A DNA stretch of 64,000 bases. Source: Eggerthella sp. YY7918 (GTDB taxonomy: Bacteria; Actinomycetota; Coriobacteriia; Coriobacteriales; Eggerthellaceae). Position 1 is the stretch's first letter. Each line of letters begins with the position of its first letter. Location of the stretch: positions 2,108,001-2,172,000 of the forward strand of contig NC_015738.1 in NCBI RefSeq assembly GCF_000270285.1, in the 5' to 3' direction. Shown here one piece after another: positions 7,517 through 14,646 of the stretch. Under the pieces are notes generated by a model, which was given only the letters and a program-made list of their open reading frames with translations, had not been told where the DNA came from and did no database searches. The position numbers were made by a program, and so were the translations under genes.

Positions 7517-8351
7517 CGAAACCGTACACCCCCCGATCCTGGTCGCGGGTCAAGTTGCCGCGATCAAGCGCGATGACGCGTCGACGCATATTGTCGACCA
7601 TTTCGCGGTCGTGGGTGGCAACGAGCACCGTGGTACCCGTGCGATTAATGCGCTCAAGCAGATCCATAATGCCACGCGACGTTTGCGGGTCAAGGTTACC
7701 CGTCGGCTCGTCGCAAATAAGCAGCGGCGGACGGTTGACAATGGCACGCGCGATGGACACGCGCTGCTGCTCGCCACCAGACAGCTGATCGGGGCGCTTG
7801 TTGAGCTTATCTTGCAAGCCCACCAGGCGCAATACTTCGGGAACCTGCGTTTTGATAACGTGGCGCGACTTGCCGATAACCTCAAGCGCAAAGGCCACGT
7901 TTTCAAACACGGTCTTGTTAGGCAGCAGCTTGAAGTCCTGGAACACGCAGCCGATGTTGCGACGCAGATACGGTACGCGCCAGTTGCGCATCGTGGTGAG
8001 ATCTTCGTCGGCCACATAGATATGACCCTGCGTCGGCTTCACCTCGCGAATGAGCATGCGAATAAAGGTCGACTTGCCTGAACCCGAATGACCTACGAGG
8101 AAAATGAACTCGCCAGCATAAATTTGCAGAGAGATATCGTTGAGCGCAGGCTTATTTGGTTGGGCAGGATATACTTTTGTCACGTGATCAAAGGTGATAA
8201 CCGGGGTACCCGTCTGCTGAGGGATATCTTCGACCTCCAGCACGGGAAGCGAGGCTGACAACTGAGACGTTGTCTGCCGCGCCGGCGCCACATGAGCGCC
8301 GCCGCGTCGAGCGGGACGCGCAGGAACCCCTTGGCTGATATCGTTCGTCAC
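7509..8351 (-). CDS. ftsE: Cell-division ABC transporter ATP-binding protein FtsE
   Basis: The ATPase partner of FtsX. Walker [10 protein letters not shown] is at residues 87-95, the signature LSGGEQQR is followed by Walker [13 protein letters not shown], and a DxxT/HD switch (ATHDREMVD) is present. The protein has about 50 extra residues before the conserved [12 protein letters not shown] start; this Pro/Ala/Arg-rich tail looks disordered. The start is a GTG at 8351 with GGAG eight bases upstream; a later start within the tail cannot be excluded. Fifty-five bases separate it from the upstream transketolase gene. Confidence 0.94.
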   Translation of the reverse strand: MTNDISQGVPARPARRGGAHVAPARQTTSQLSASLPVLEVEDIPQQTGTPVITFDHVTKVYPAQPNKPALNDISLQIYAGEFIFLVGHSGSGKSTFIRMLIREVKPTQGHIYVADEDLTTMRNWRVPYLRRNIGCVFQDFKLLPNKTVFENVAFALEVIGKSRHVIKTQVPEVLRLVGLQDKLNKRPDQLSGGEQQRVSIARAIVNRPPLLICDEPTGNLDPQTSRGIMDLLERINRTGTTVLVATHDREMVDNMRRRVIALDRGNLTRDQDRGVYGFDV

Positions 8352-8406
8352 AGAGTGCTCCGTTCAAATAGTGATGTACTGAGACTGATTGATTTTATCA
8401 GAAAGC

Positions 8407-9372
8407 TCATCTGGCCATAACCTTCTTCACAGCTTCGACAATCGCCGCGGAATCCATGCCAAAATACCCGATCAGATCATCGAATTCGCCAGATTTACCA
8501 AAGGCGTCCTGCATCCCGATAAACGCAACCGGCGCAGGATTTTCGCGCGCAAGCGTCTCTGCTACCGCCGATCCAAGACCACCGTAGACGCTGTGCTCCT
8601 CGGCAACGACAGCACATCCCGTCTTGCCCACCGAAGCGAGAATCGTCTCTTCGTCAAGAGGCTTTACGCTGAAGGCGTCGATAACTTCCGCTTCAATGCC
8701 TTCGATGGAAAGCATCTCTGCCGCCTTGAGCGCTTGCTCAACCTCAACGCCGCAGGCAACGATGGTGACATCGGTTCCCTCGCGCAACACATAGGCGCGT
8801 CCAACCGCAAGTTCAACTCCGTCTGCATATACGGCAGGCACCGACGCGCGACCCATACGCACATACACCGGACCTGGCGTTTCAGCAGCTAAACGAATAG
8901 CCGAACAGGCAGCAGCGTAATCTGCCGGCACGAGCACGCGCATATTGGGAAGACCTCGCATGAGCGAGATATCTTCGAGCATCTGGTGGCTACCTCCATC
9001 GGGACCCACCGAAATACCTGCATGCGTCGGCGCAATCTTCACATCCAAATTGGAGTAGCACACCGTGTTGCGAATCTGATCGTAGGCGCGTCCTGTGCCA
9101 AACACCGCAAACGAGCCCGTAAAGGCAACGTGTCCCGTAATGGCAAGGCCCGCCGCTACGTCGATCATGTTCTGCTCGGCAATACCGCAGTTAAACAGCC
9201 GCTCGGGATATCCCGCGTCGGCGAGTTTCTTTGTGGTCGTAGAACCCGTCAGGTCGGCATCCACCGCAACGACCGGCATACCCTCCGCAGCAAGCTCGGC
9301 AAGCGTTGCGCCGTAGGCCGCACGCGTAGCACGTTTAACCTGGGACTGCGTTTCATCTGCCAGCTTAACCAC
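8407..9372 (-). CDS. Transketolase, C-terminal subunit
   Basis: The second half of a split transketolase, containing the pyrimidine-binding and C-terminal domains (321 residues). The conserved FNCGIAEQNMIDVAAGLA segment, with the Glu that activates thiamine diphosphate, is at about residues 61-78; SVGPDGGSHQ and the VYVRMGRA strand follow. The chosen start is GTG at 9372 because GAGGAGG lies six bases upstream and the start overlaps the stop of the N-terminal subunit gene by eight bases. The upstream in-frame ATG would put 25 residues inside the neighbour. It works with the next gene in the non-oxidative pentose phosphate pathway. Confidence 0.92.
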   Translation of the reverse strand: MVKLADETQSQVKRATRAAYGATLAELAAEGMPVVAVDADLTGSTTTKKLADAGYPERLFNCGIAEQNMIDVAAGLAITGHVAFTGSFAVFGTGRAYDQIRNTVCYSNLDVKIAPTHAGISVGPDGGSHQMLEDISLMRGLPNMRVLVPADYAAACSAIRLAAETPGPVYVRMGRASVPAVYADGVELAVGRAYVLREGTDVTIVACGVEVEQALKAAEMLSIEGIEAEVIDAFSVKPLDEETILASVGKTGCAVVAEEHSVYGGLGSAVAETLARENPAPVAFIGMQDAFGKSGEFDDLIGYFGMDSAAIVEAVKKVMAR

Positions 9373-10201
9373 GACAGGCCTCCTCTCCCAGCGTCGCCAA
9401 CTCGGCGAGCGCAGCTTCTGCTTGTTCGGCATTGGGCGCTTTGCCATGCCATCCTGCTTGGTTTTCCATGAACGACACGCCCTTGCCCTTCACCGTGCGC
9501 GCAATAAACGCGTGCGGCTTGCCGCCGTGGTCGGCCTTGGCTGCCGCAAACGCCTCCACAAGCGCAGGGATATCGTGACCATCAACCTCGCGCACGTCCC
9601 AGCCAAACGCCGTGAACTTTGCAGCGAGGTCGCCCGGGTCGCAGACATCGGCCGTCGTGCCGTCAATCTGCAGCCCGTTGCGATCGACAATGGCCACCAG
9701 GTTATCAAGCTTGCGGTGAGCCGCAAACATGGCAGCCTCCCACACCTGACCTTCCTGGCATTCGCCATCGCCAAGCAGAGTAAACACCGTCTGAGAAGAG
9801 CCGTCCAGCTTAAGTCCTGCACCAACCCCGGCAGCTATCGAAAGACCTTGCCCCAACGAGCCAGTGGACACCTCTACACCAGGCAGCTGGTTGGAGTCGG
9901 GATGGCCCTGCAGACGCGTTCCCAGTTTGCGCAGCGACAGAAGTTCGTCTTTCGGGAAGTAGCCCGCATGCGCAAGCGCGGCATAGAGCGCCGGAGCGGC
10001 ATGACCCTTCGCCAAGATGAAGCGGTCGCGTTTCTCCCAAGCGGGATTCTTCGGATCATGCTCAAGTACGCCGCCAAAGTAGAGCGCCGTGAGAATATCG
10101 ATGCAGGAGAGCGATCCACCCGGATGCCCGCTTCCCGCCTCTGCAATCATGCGCACAATATCGATGCGCATTTCATTAGCCCGCCGTTCAAGCTCGGTCA
10201 T
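9365..10201 (-). CDS. Transketolase, N-terminal (thiamine-diphosphate) subunit
   Basis: The thiamine-diphosphate half of a split transketolase (278 residues). It has GSGHPGGSLSCIDIL (substrate-binding His), GSLGQGLSIAAG, and the ThDP/metal motif LLGDGECQEGQVWEA ending in DRNGLQIDG. The start is the ATG at 10201 with AAGGAC upstream; earlier ATGs at 10225 and 10219 lie next to the 3' arm of a long leader hairpin. The gene follows prfB after a 148-base gap filled almost entirely by that structured segment, suggesting control at the RNA level. Confidence 0.92.
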   Translation of the reverse strand: MTELERRANEMRIDIVRMIAEAGSGHPGGSLSCIDILTALYFGGVLEHDPKNPAWEKRDRFILAKGHAAPALYAALAHAGYFPKDELLSLRKLGTRLQGHPDSNQLPGVEVSTGSLGQGLSIAAGVGAGLKLDGSSQTVFTLLGDGECQEGQVWEAAMFAAHRKLDNLVAIVDRNGLQIDGTTADVCDPGDLAAKFTAFGWDVREVDGHDIPALVEAFAAAKADHGGKPHAFIARTVKGKGVSFMENQAGWHGKAPNAEQAEAALAELATLGEEACRG

Positions 10202-10230
10202 GCTCGTCCTTTCTACCATGGTCATAGCAG

Positions 10231-10348
10231 GGCGTCTGTGGTGGTACAGATTGCCTTGAAGGTTCCGGGGGCTTGAGCTAAGCGGCCTTCGCGCCGTGTG
10301 CGAAAGTCCCCGGGTTCTGAAAGGCAAGATGCGCCGCCACAGACGGCC
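10231..10348 (-). promoter_or_regulatory. Long structured RNA leader upstream of the transketolase genes
   Basis: A 118-base segment folds into one extended hairpin with internal loops. The base pairs 10334-10348 with 10231-10244 (14 pairs, one bulge, one mismatch). Next come 10321-10327 with 10251-10257 (seven perfect pairs, TTGCCTT/AAGGCAA), then 10308-10313 with 10265-10270 (CCGGGG/CCCCGG), and an arm 10300-10306 with 10286-10292. It starts right after the prfB stop and ends 30 bases before the transketolase start. I do not recognise a known riboswitch, SRP or 6S signature. Either strand could form the fold; the minus-strand leader fits context best. Confidence 0.55.
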
Positions 10349-10349
10349 G

Positions 10350-11438
10350 TCATTGTGAGACCCTCCACCTATGATACCCTACAACAAATTCATCCAAGTC
10401 GCCGTCGAGGACGGCGTCGACGTTGCCGGTTTCGATGCCGCTGCGCACATCCTTCACCATCTGGTAGGGATAGAGCACGTAGTTGCGAATTTGGCTACCA
10501 AACGTGGAATCCATGCGCTCGCCACGCAACTGCGCGAGTTCTTCGGCACGCTTTTGCTCCTCAAGTTCGTAAAGCTTCGCCTTGAGCACGCGAAAAGCCG
10601 CTTCCTTGTTTTGCAACTGGGACTTCTCGTTTTGGCAGGTCACCACAATGCCGGTGGGCATATGGGTAAGGCGCACGGCCGAATCGGTGGTATTCACGCA
10701 CTGGCCGCCGGGACCGCTTGAGCGATACACGTCCACGCGCACGTCGGCGGGATTGAGATCCACCTCGATGTCGTCGGGCAGCACGGGCAGCACTTCCACG
10801 CCCGCGAACGTGGTATGGCGGCGTTTCTTGTCGTCGGTGGGGCTGATGCGCACCAGACGATGCACGCCGTTTTCGCTCTTCAACATGCCAAAAGCGTTAC
10901 GCCCTTCCACCTGAATGGTGGCCTTGTCCAGTCCGATACCCTCCCCTGGCACCACGTCAAGAATCGTGACCTTCCAGCCCTTCTTCTCGGCGTAGCGCGT
11001 GTACATACGGTAGAGCATGTCGGTCCAGTCCTGGGCCTCAAGACCGCCGGAACCGGGATTCACCGTAAGGATGGCGTCGCCGGAATCGAAGCGCTCCGAA
11101 AACCATGAATTGATCTCAAGCGTATCGAGTAACCCATCAAGCTTATCCAGCGCCTCATCGGCCTCTTCAGCGAAAGCTTCGTCCTCGGACGCAAGATCGA
11201 ATGCCGCGCGCGCATCATCAAGCAATGTCGCGGCATCCTCGTATTCTGCAATGGTGTCGCGCAAAACGCTCGCCTGCTTCGATACGCTTTGCGCATGCGC
11301 GGCATCGTCCCAAAAGCCCGGCTTCGCGCTTTCGGCATCAAGCTTTTCAAGTTCGGCGCGCTTCTCGTCAACATGCAGGTAGGCATGCGCATCCGTCACG
11401 CGCCGCGCCGCTTCTTCTATGTCCTTGCTATCTGCCAT
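10350..11438 (-). CDS. prfB: Peptide chain release factor 2
   Basis: RF2 ends translation at UGA and UAA. The 362-residue protein has the N-terminal helical domain, the tripeptide-anticodon region and the SGPGGQCVNTTDSAVRLTH motif with the catalytic GGQ near residue 242. It is encoded in one frame; the usual programmed +1 frameshift near codon 26 is absent. The tripeptide position, normally SPF in RF2, reads SPT (VRISPTDDKKRRHTTFAG). The rest of the family signature (VEVLP, VDVYRSSGPGGQ) is that of RF2 rather than RF1. A TAAGAT -10 preceded by CTGACT 17 bases upstream may be its promoter. Confidence 0.93.
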   Translation of the reverse strand: MADSKDIEEAARRVTDAHAYLHVDEKRAELEKLDAESAKPGFWDDAAHAQSVSKQASVLRDTIAEYEDAATLLDDARAAFDLASEDEAFAEEADEALDKLDGLLDTLEINSWFSERFDSGDAILTVNPGSGGLEAQDWTDMLYRMYTRYAEKKGWKVTILDVVPGEGIGLDKATIQVEGRNAFGMLKSENGVHRLVRISPTDDKKRRHTTFAGVEVLPVLPDDIEVDLNPADVRVDVYRSSGPGGQCVNTTDSAVRLTHMPTGIVVTCQNEKSQLQNKEAAFRVLKAKLYELEEQKRAEELAQLRGERMDSTFGSQIRNYVLYPYQMVKDVRSGIETGNVDAVLDGDLDEFVVGYHRWRVSQ

Positions 11439-11557
11439 GTTCCCTATCTATCTTATCTTACCGGTCCAACAAAGTCAGCGAGGGGTGCTCTGGTGTCTAG
11501 AATTGCCCCGCTTCGCAGCCAAGCGCGTTTGACACGCGCGGGTAAGCGAAAAGGCAA

Positions 11558-11618
11558 GGCTCGATGCCAGAGCGCCTCGCAGCATCGAGCCGTTCCGTCG
11601 CTCGGAGAACGACGGAAC
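11558..11618 (-). terminator. Double hairpin, probable secA terminator (carries repeat copy 2)
   Basis: Immediately after the secA stop lies a hairpin GTTCCGTCG/CGACGGAAC (11592-11600 with 11610-11618). It is followed by a 10-bp perfect stem GGCTCGATGC/GCATCGAGCC (11558-11567 with 11582-11591) and, on the minus strand, the T-rich TTGCCTTTTC. This works well as an intrinsic terminator. Part of it (11579-11619) is the repeat found inside rnr. Confidence 0.65.
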
Positions 11619-11619
11619 C
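11579..11619 (-). repeat. Palindromic repeat downstream of secA (copy 2)
   Basis: Forty-one bases matching 4573-4613 in rnr with a few substitutions and a one-base gap. Here it is intergenic and hairpin-forming; in rnr it is translated. Confidence 0.75.
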
Positions 11620-14430
11620 CTATGACTGGTTACGTCCGTGGCACTTCTTGTACTTGAGGCCTGAACCGCAGGGGCACGGATCATTGCGTCCTACGTTGGC
11701 AAAGGGATCGTCCTTGTCCTTCACGTAAGTCTGCGGTTTAGCGGCGGCTGGCTTGGGAGGCGCCGCAGGTACACCTTGCGGCCCCGCCCCCGCGGCGGCC
11801 TGTTGGCGCGCGGATGCCACGCCCGTTTGCTCAAGCGCCTGTTCGGGCGAGGAATAGCTCACCTTTCCGTCAAGCGGGCTGCGCTCCTCGGGCAATTCTG
11901 GCTGCTGCTGCACAGCCACCTGCAAGCGCAAAAGCGTCCGCAAGTAATCTTCGTACATACCAGCTGTCAGGCTTTGGAAGGCGTTATACGCCTCGTTCTT
12001 GTATTCAACAAGCGGATCGCGCTGTCCGAACGCGCGCAAACCGATGCCCGCCTTCAAATAGTCCATTTCTTGCAGATGCGCCATCCAACGCGTATCGATG
12101 ATACGCAGCATTACCTGGCTCTCAAGCATACGCATGACCGGCTCGCCCAGCTGCTCGGTCTTCTCGGTATACGCCTGCTCCAAATACTCGACGATGGCAT
12201 CTTCCAGCAAAGCAGGATCGTCGTCGTGATCAACCTCGGCAGCGACAAAGTCAGTGCGACCGGCCATAGTGTTCACCCATGTGTCGACCGACTTCATATC
12301 CCAGTCGTCGCTGGGCGACTTCGCGGGACAGTTCTCGGCGACCACGGCACTCGCCGCATCGCGAATAATTTCCGGGATACGCTCGTCCATATTTTTGCCG
12401 TCAAGGATAGCGTTGCGTTCGCCGTAAATGGCGGCACGCTGCAAGTTCATAACGTCGTCGTACTCAAGAACGTTTTTACGTGCGGCGAAGTGCATACTCT
12501 CCACCTGACGCTGAGCGCCCTCGATAGCCTTCGACACCATGCCCGCCTGAATGGGCATATCCTCAGGCATATCAGTTTTCTCCATCATGCGCGCGATGCT
12601 GTCCATGCGGTTACCGCCGAACAGGCGCATAAGATCATCTTCCAGAGAAAGATAAAACTGCGTCACACCGGGGTCGCCCTGACGTCCGGCACGACCGCGC
12701 AACTGATTGTCGATACGACGGCTTTCGTGCCGCTCGGTGCCGATAACCGTTAAACCGCCGGCCGCAATTACCCGATCGTGCTCGTCGGCGCACACGCGCT
12801 TCGCCTCGGCGAGGGCAAGGGCACGATCTTCGGCAGATGGCGCTGGCGCCTGGCCTTCTTCAACCTCGACACCCTCTTCAAGTTCGGGGTTGAATCCTTG
12901 TGAACGCAGCACATCGTCGGCCATAACGTCAGGGTTTCCGCCCAGCAGGATGTCGGTACCACGACCCGCCATGTTGGTGGCAATAGTCACCGCACCCACA
13001 CGACCCGCCTGCGCGATGATGTGCGCTTCTCGTTCGTGGTTCTTCGCGTTTAAGGTTTCATGCGCAATGCCGCGCTTATCAAGCAGGCGCGAAAGCTTCT
13101 CCGAACTTTCAATGGATACGGTGCCGATCAGGCAGGGCTGACCATGGGCGTTGCGCTCGGCCACATCGTCGGCCACCGCATTGAACTTTGCTTCGATCGT
13201 GCGGTAGATGAGGTCGTCTTCATCCTTACGCACAACCGGCTTATTCGAAGGAATGGCGACAACCGGCAGCTTGTAAATCTGGCGGAACTCTGCGTCTTCG
13301 GTCATAGCCGTACCGGTCATGCCTGAAAGTTTTTCGTACAGACGGAAATAGTTTTGCAGCGTGATGGTGGCCAGCGTCTGATTTTCCTCGCGCACAAGCA
13401 CGTGCTCTTTGGCCTCGACCGCCTGATGGAGGCCCTCTGACCAGCGACGACCCTCCATGATGCGACCGGTGAACTCGTCGACAATCTTCACTTCCCCGCC
13501 TGTCACCACGTAATCGATGTCGCGGTGGAACAAAAACTGCGCTTTGAGCGCCTGCTGCAGATGATTTGCCAACTGGCCTGACGGGTCGGCATAGATGTCG
13601 TCGATACCGAGCATGGCCTCGATCTTCTCAAGGCCGCTTTCGGTGGCGTTGATGGTCTTTTTCGCTTCGTCCATGTCGAAGTCGACTCCGGGCTTAAGAC
13701 CTGGCATGACGCGCGCGAACTTGTTATAGGTTTCGGCCGCCTGCGTACCCGCGCCCGAAATGATAAGGGGTGTGCGCGCCTCGTCGATAAGAATGGAGTC
13801 CACCTCGTCGACGATGGCGAAGTGATGCCCGCGCTGCACGCGGGAATCAGCACGCGTCACCATATTGTCGCGCAGATAGTCGAAGCCGAATTCCGAGTTG
13901 GTACCGTAGGTAACATCGGCCTTATACGCAGGTATTTTTTTGTCGGGCTGCATGCCGTTTTGAATGAGGCCCACTTCCATGCCAAGAAACCGATAGATCT
14001 GCCCCATCCATTCGCTGTCGCGACGGGCAAGGTAGTCGTTCACGGTCACAATGTGCACGTTGTTGCCCGTCACGGCGTTCAGGTATCCCGCCAACGTGGA
14101 TACGAGCGTTTTACCTTCGCCGGTTTTCATCTCGGCAATCTGACCATCGTTTAAGGCCATGCCGCCGATAAGCTGCACGTCAAAGTGGCGAAGCCCCAAC
14201 GTGCGAACGGAAGCCTCGCGCACCGCGGCAAAGGCCTCGGGCAAAATGCTTTGCAAATCCTCGCCCGCATCGGCGCGTTCGCGGAACGCCGCCGTAAGGG
14301 CGCGCAACTCCTCGTCGCTTCGCGCTTGCATAGCGCCTTCTAGATCGTTGATTTTGGCCGCAGTGGCCTCGTAGTTCTTCAGCTGCTTGCCTTCGCCGAG
14401 CGTCAGCAGCTTGGATAAAAATCCTGCCAT
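11620..14430 (-). CDS. secA: Preprotein translocase ATPase SecA
   Basis: SecA drives protein export through SecYEG. The 936-residue protein has the N-terminal MAGFLSKLLTLGEGK start, Walker A MKTGEGKTL, the VHIVTVNDYLARRD helicase motif, DEVDSILIDEARTPLIISG (DEAD-type Walker B), the preprotein cross-linking domain, and motif VI QLRGRAGRQGDPG. The C-terminus ends in the zinc motif CPCGSGLKYKKCH, which binds SecB or ribosomes in other species, after a Pro/Ala-rich linker. The start at 14430 has AAGGATG upstream and gives the canonical N-terminus; an earlier in-frame start would add seven residues. It is a separate unit between the large regulator and prfB. Confidence 0.97.
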   Translation of the reverse strand: MAGFLSKLLTLGEGKQLKNYEATAAKINDLEGAMQARSDEELRALTAAFRERADAGEDLQSILPEAFAAVREASVRTLGLRHFDVQLIGGMALNDGQIAEMKTGEGKTLVSTLAGYLNAVTGNNVHIVTVNDYLARRDSEWMGQIYRFLGMEVGLIQNGMQPDKKIPAYKADVTYGTNSEFGFDYLRDNMVTRADSRVQRGHHFAIVDEVDSILIDEARTPLIISGAGTQAAETYNKFARVMPGLKPGVDFDMDEAKKTINATESGLEKIEAMLGIDDIYADPSGQLANHLQQALKAQFLFHRDIDYVVTGGEVKIVDEFTGRIMEGRRWSEGLHQAVEAKEHVLVREENQTLATITLQNYFRLYEKLSGMTGTAMTEDAEFRQIYKLPVVAIPSNKPVVRKDEDDLIYRTIEAKFNAVADDVAERNAHGQPCLIGTVSIESSEKLSRLLDKRGIAHETLNAKNHEREAHIIAQAGRVGAVTIATNMAGRGTDILLGGNPDVMADDVLRSQGFNPELEEGVEVEEGQAPAPSAEDRALALAEAKRVCADEHDRVIAAGGLTVIGTERHESRRIDNQLRGRAGRQGDPGVTQFYLSLEDDLMRLFGGNRMDSIARMMEKTDMPEDMPIQAGMVSKAIEGAQRQVESMHFAARKNVLEYDDVMNLQRAAIYGERNAILDGKNMDERIPEIIRDAASAVVAENCPAKSPSDDWDMKSVDTWVNTMAGRTDFVAAEVDHDDDPALLEDAIVEYLEQAYTEKTEQLGEPVMRMLESQVMLRIIDTRWMAHLQEMDYLKAGIGLRAFGQRDPLVEYKNEAYNAFQSLTAGMYEDYLRTLLRLQVAVQQQPELPEERSPLDGKVSYSSPEQALEQTGVASARQQAAAGAGPQGVPAAPPKPAAAKPQTYVKDKDDPFANVGRNDPCPCGSGLKYKKCHGRNQS

Positions 14431-14646
14431 ATATACGCCATCCTTTATCACGGTCAGACGAACGCCGGCCGTGCGTACGTGCGGTTAAATAGAGCAAGCT
14501 TCACTCTAACATAACCAACTGCCCTGCGATTATCCGCCAAAAATCTCAACAGCTTTTTCGCACGGGGAAACCATGCTGCCGACCAAAAGAGCACAACAAT
14601 CCGCCCTCTCTTGATCGACAGCGAATCGCATTCGAACGCCGCCCCC

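Noticed and set aside
11300-11438. Programmed +1 frameshift in prfB
   Set aside because: The N-terminal coding sequence is continuous with no in-frame stop near codon 26.
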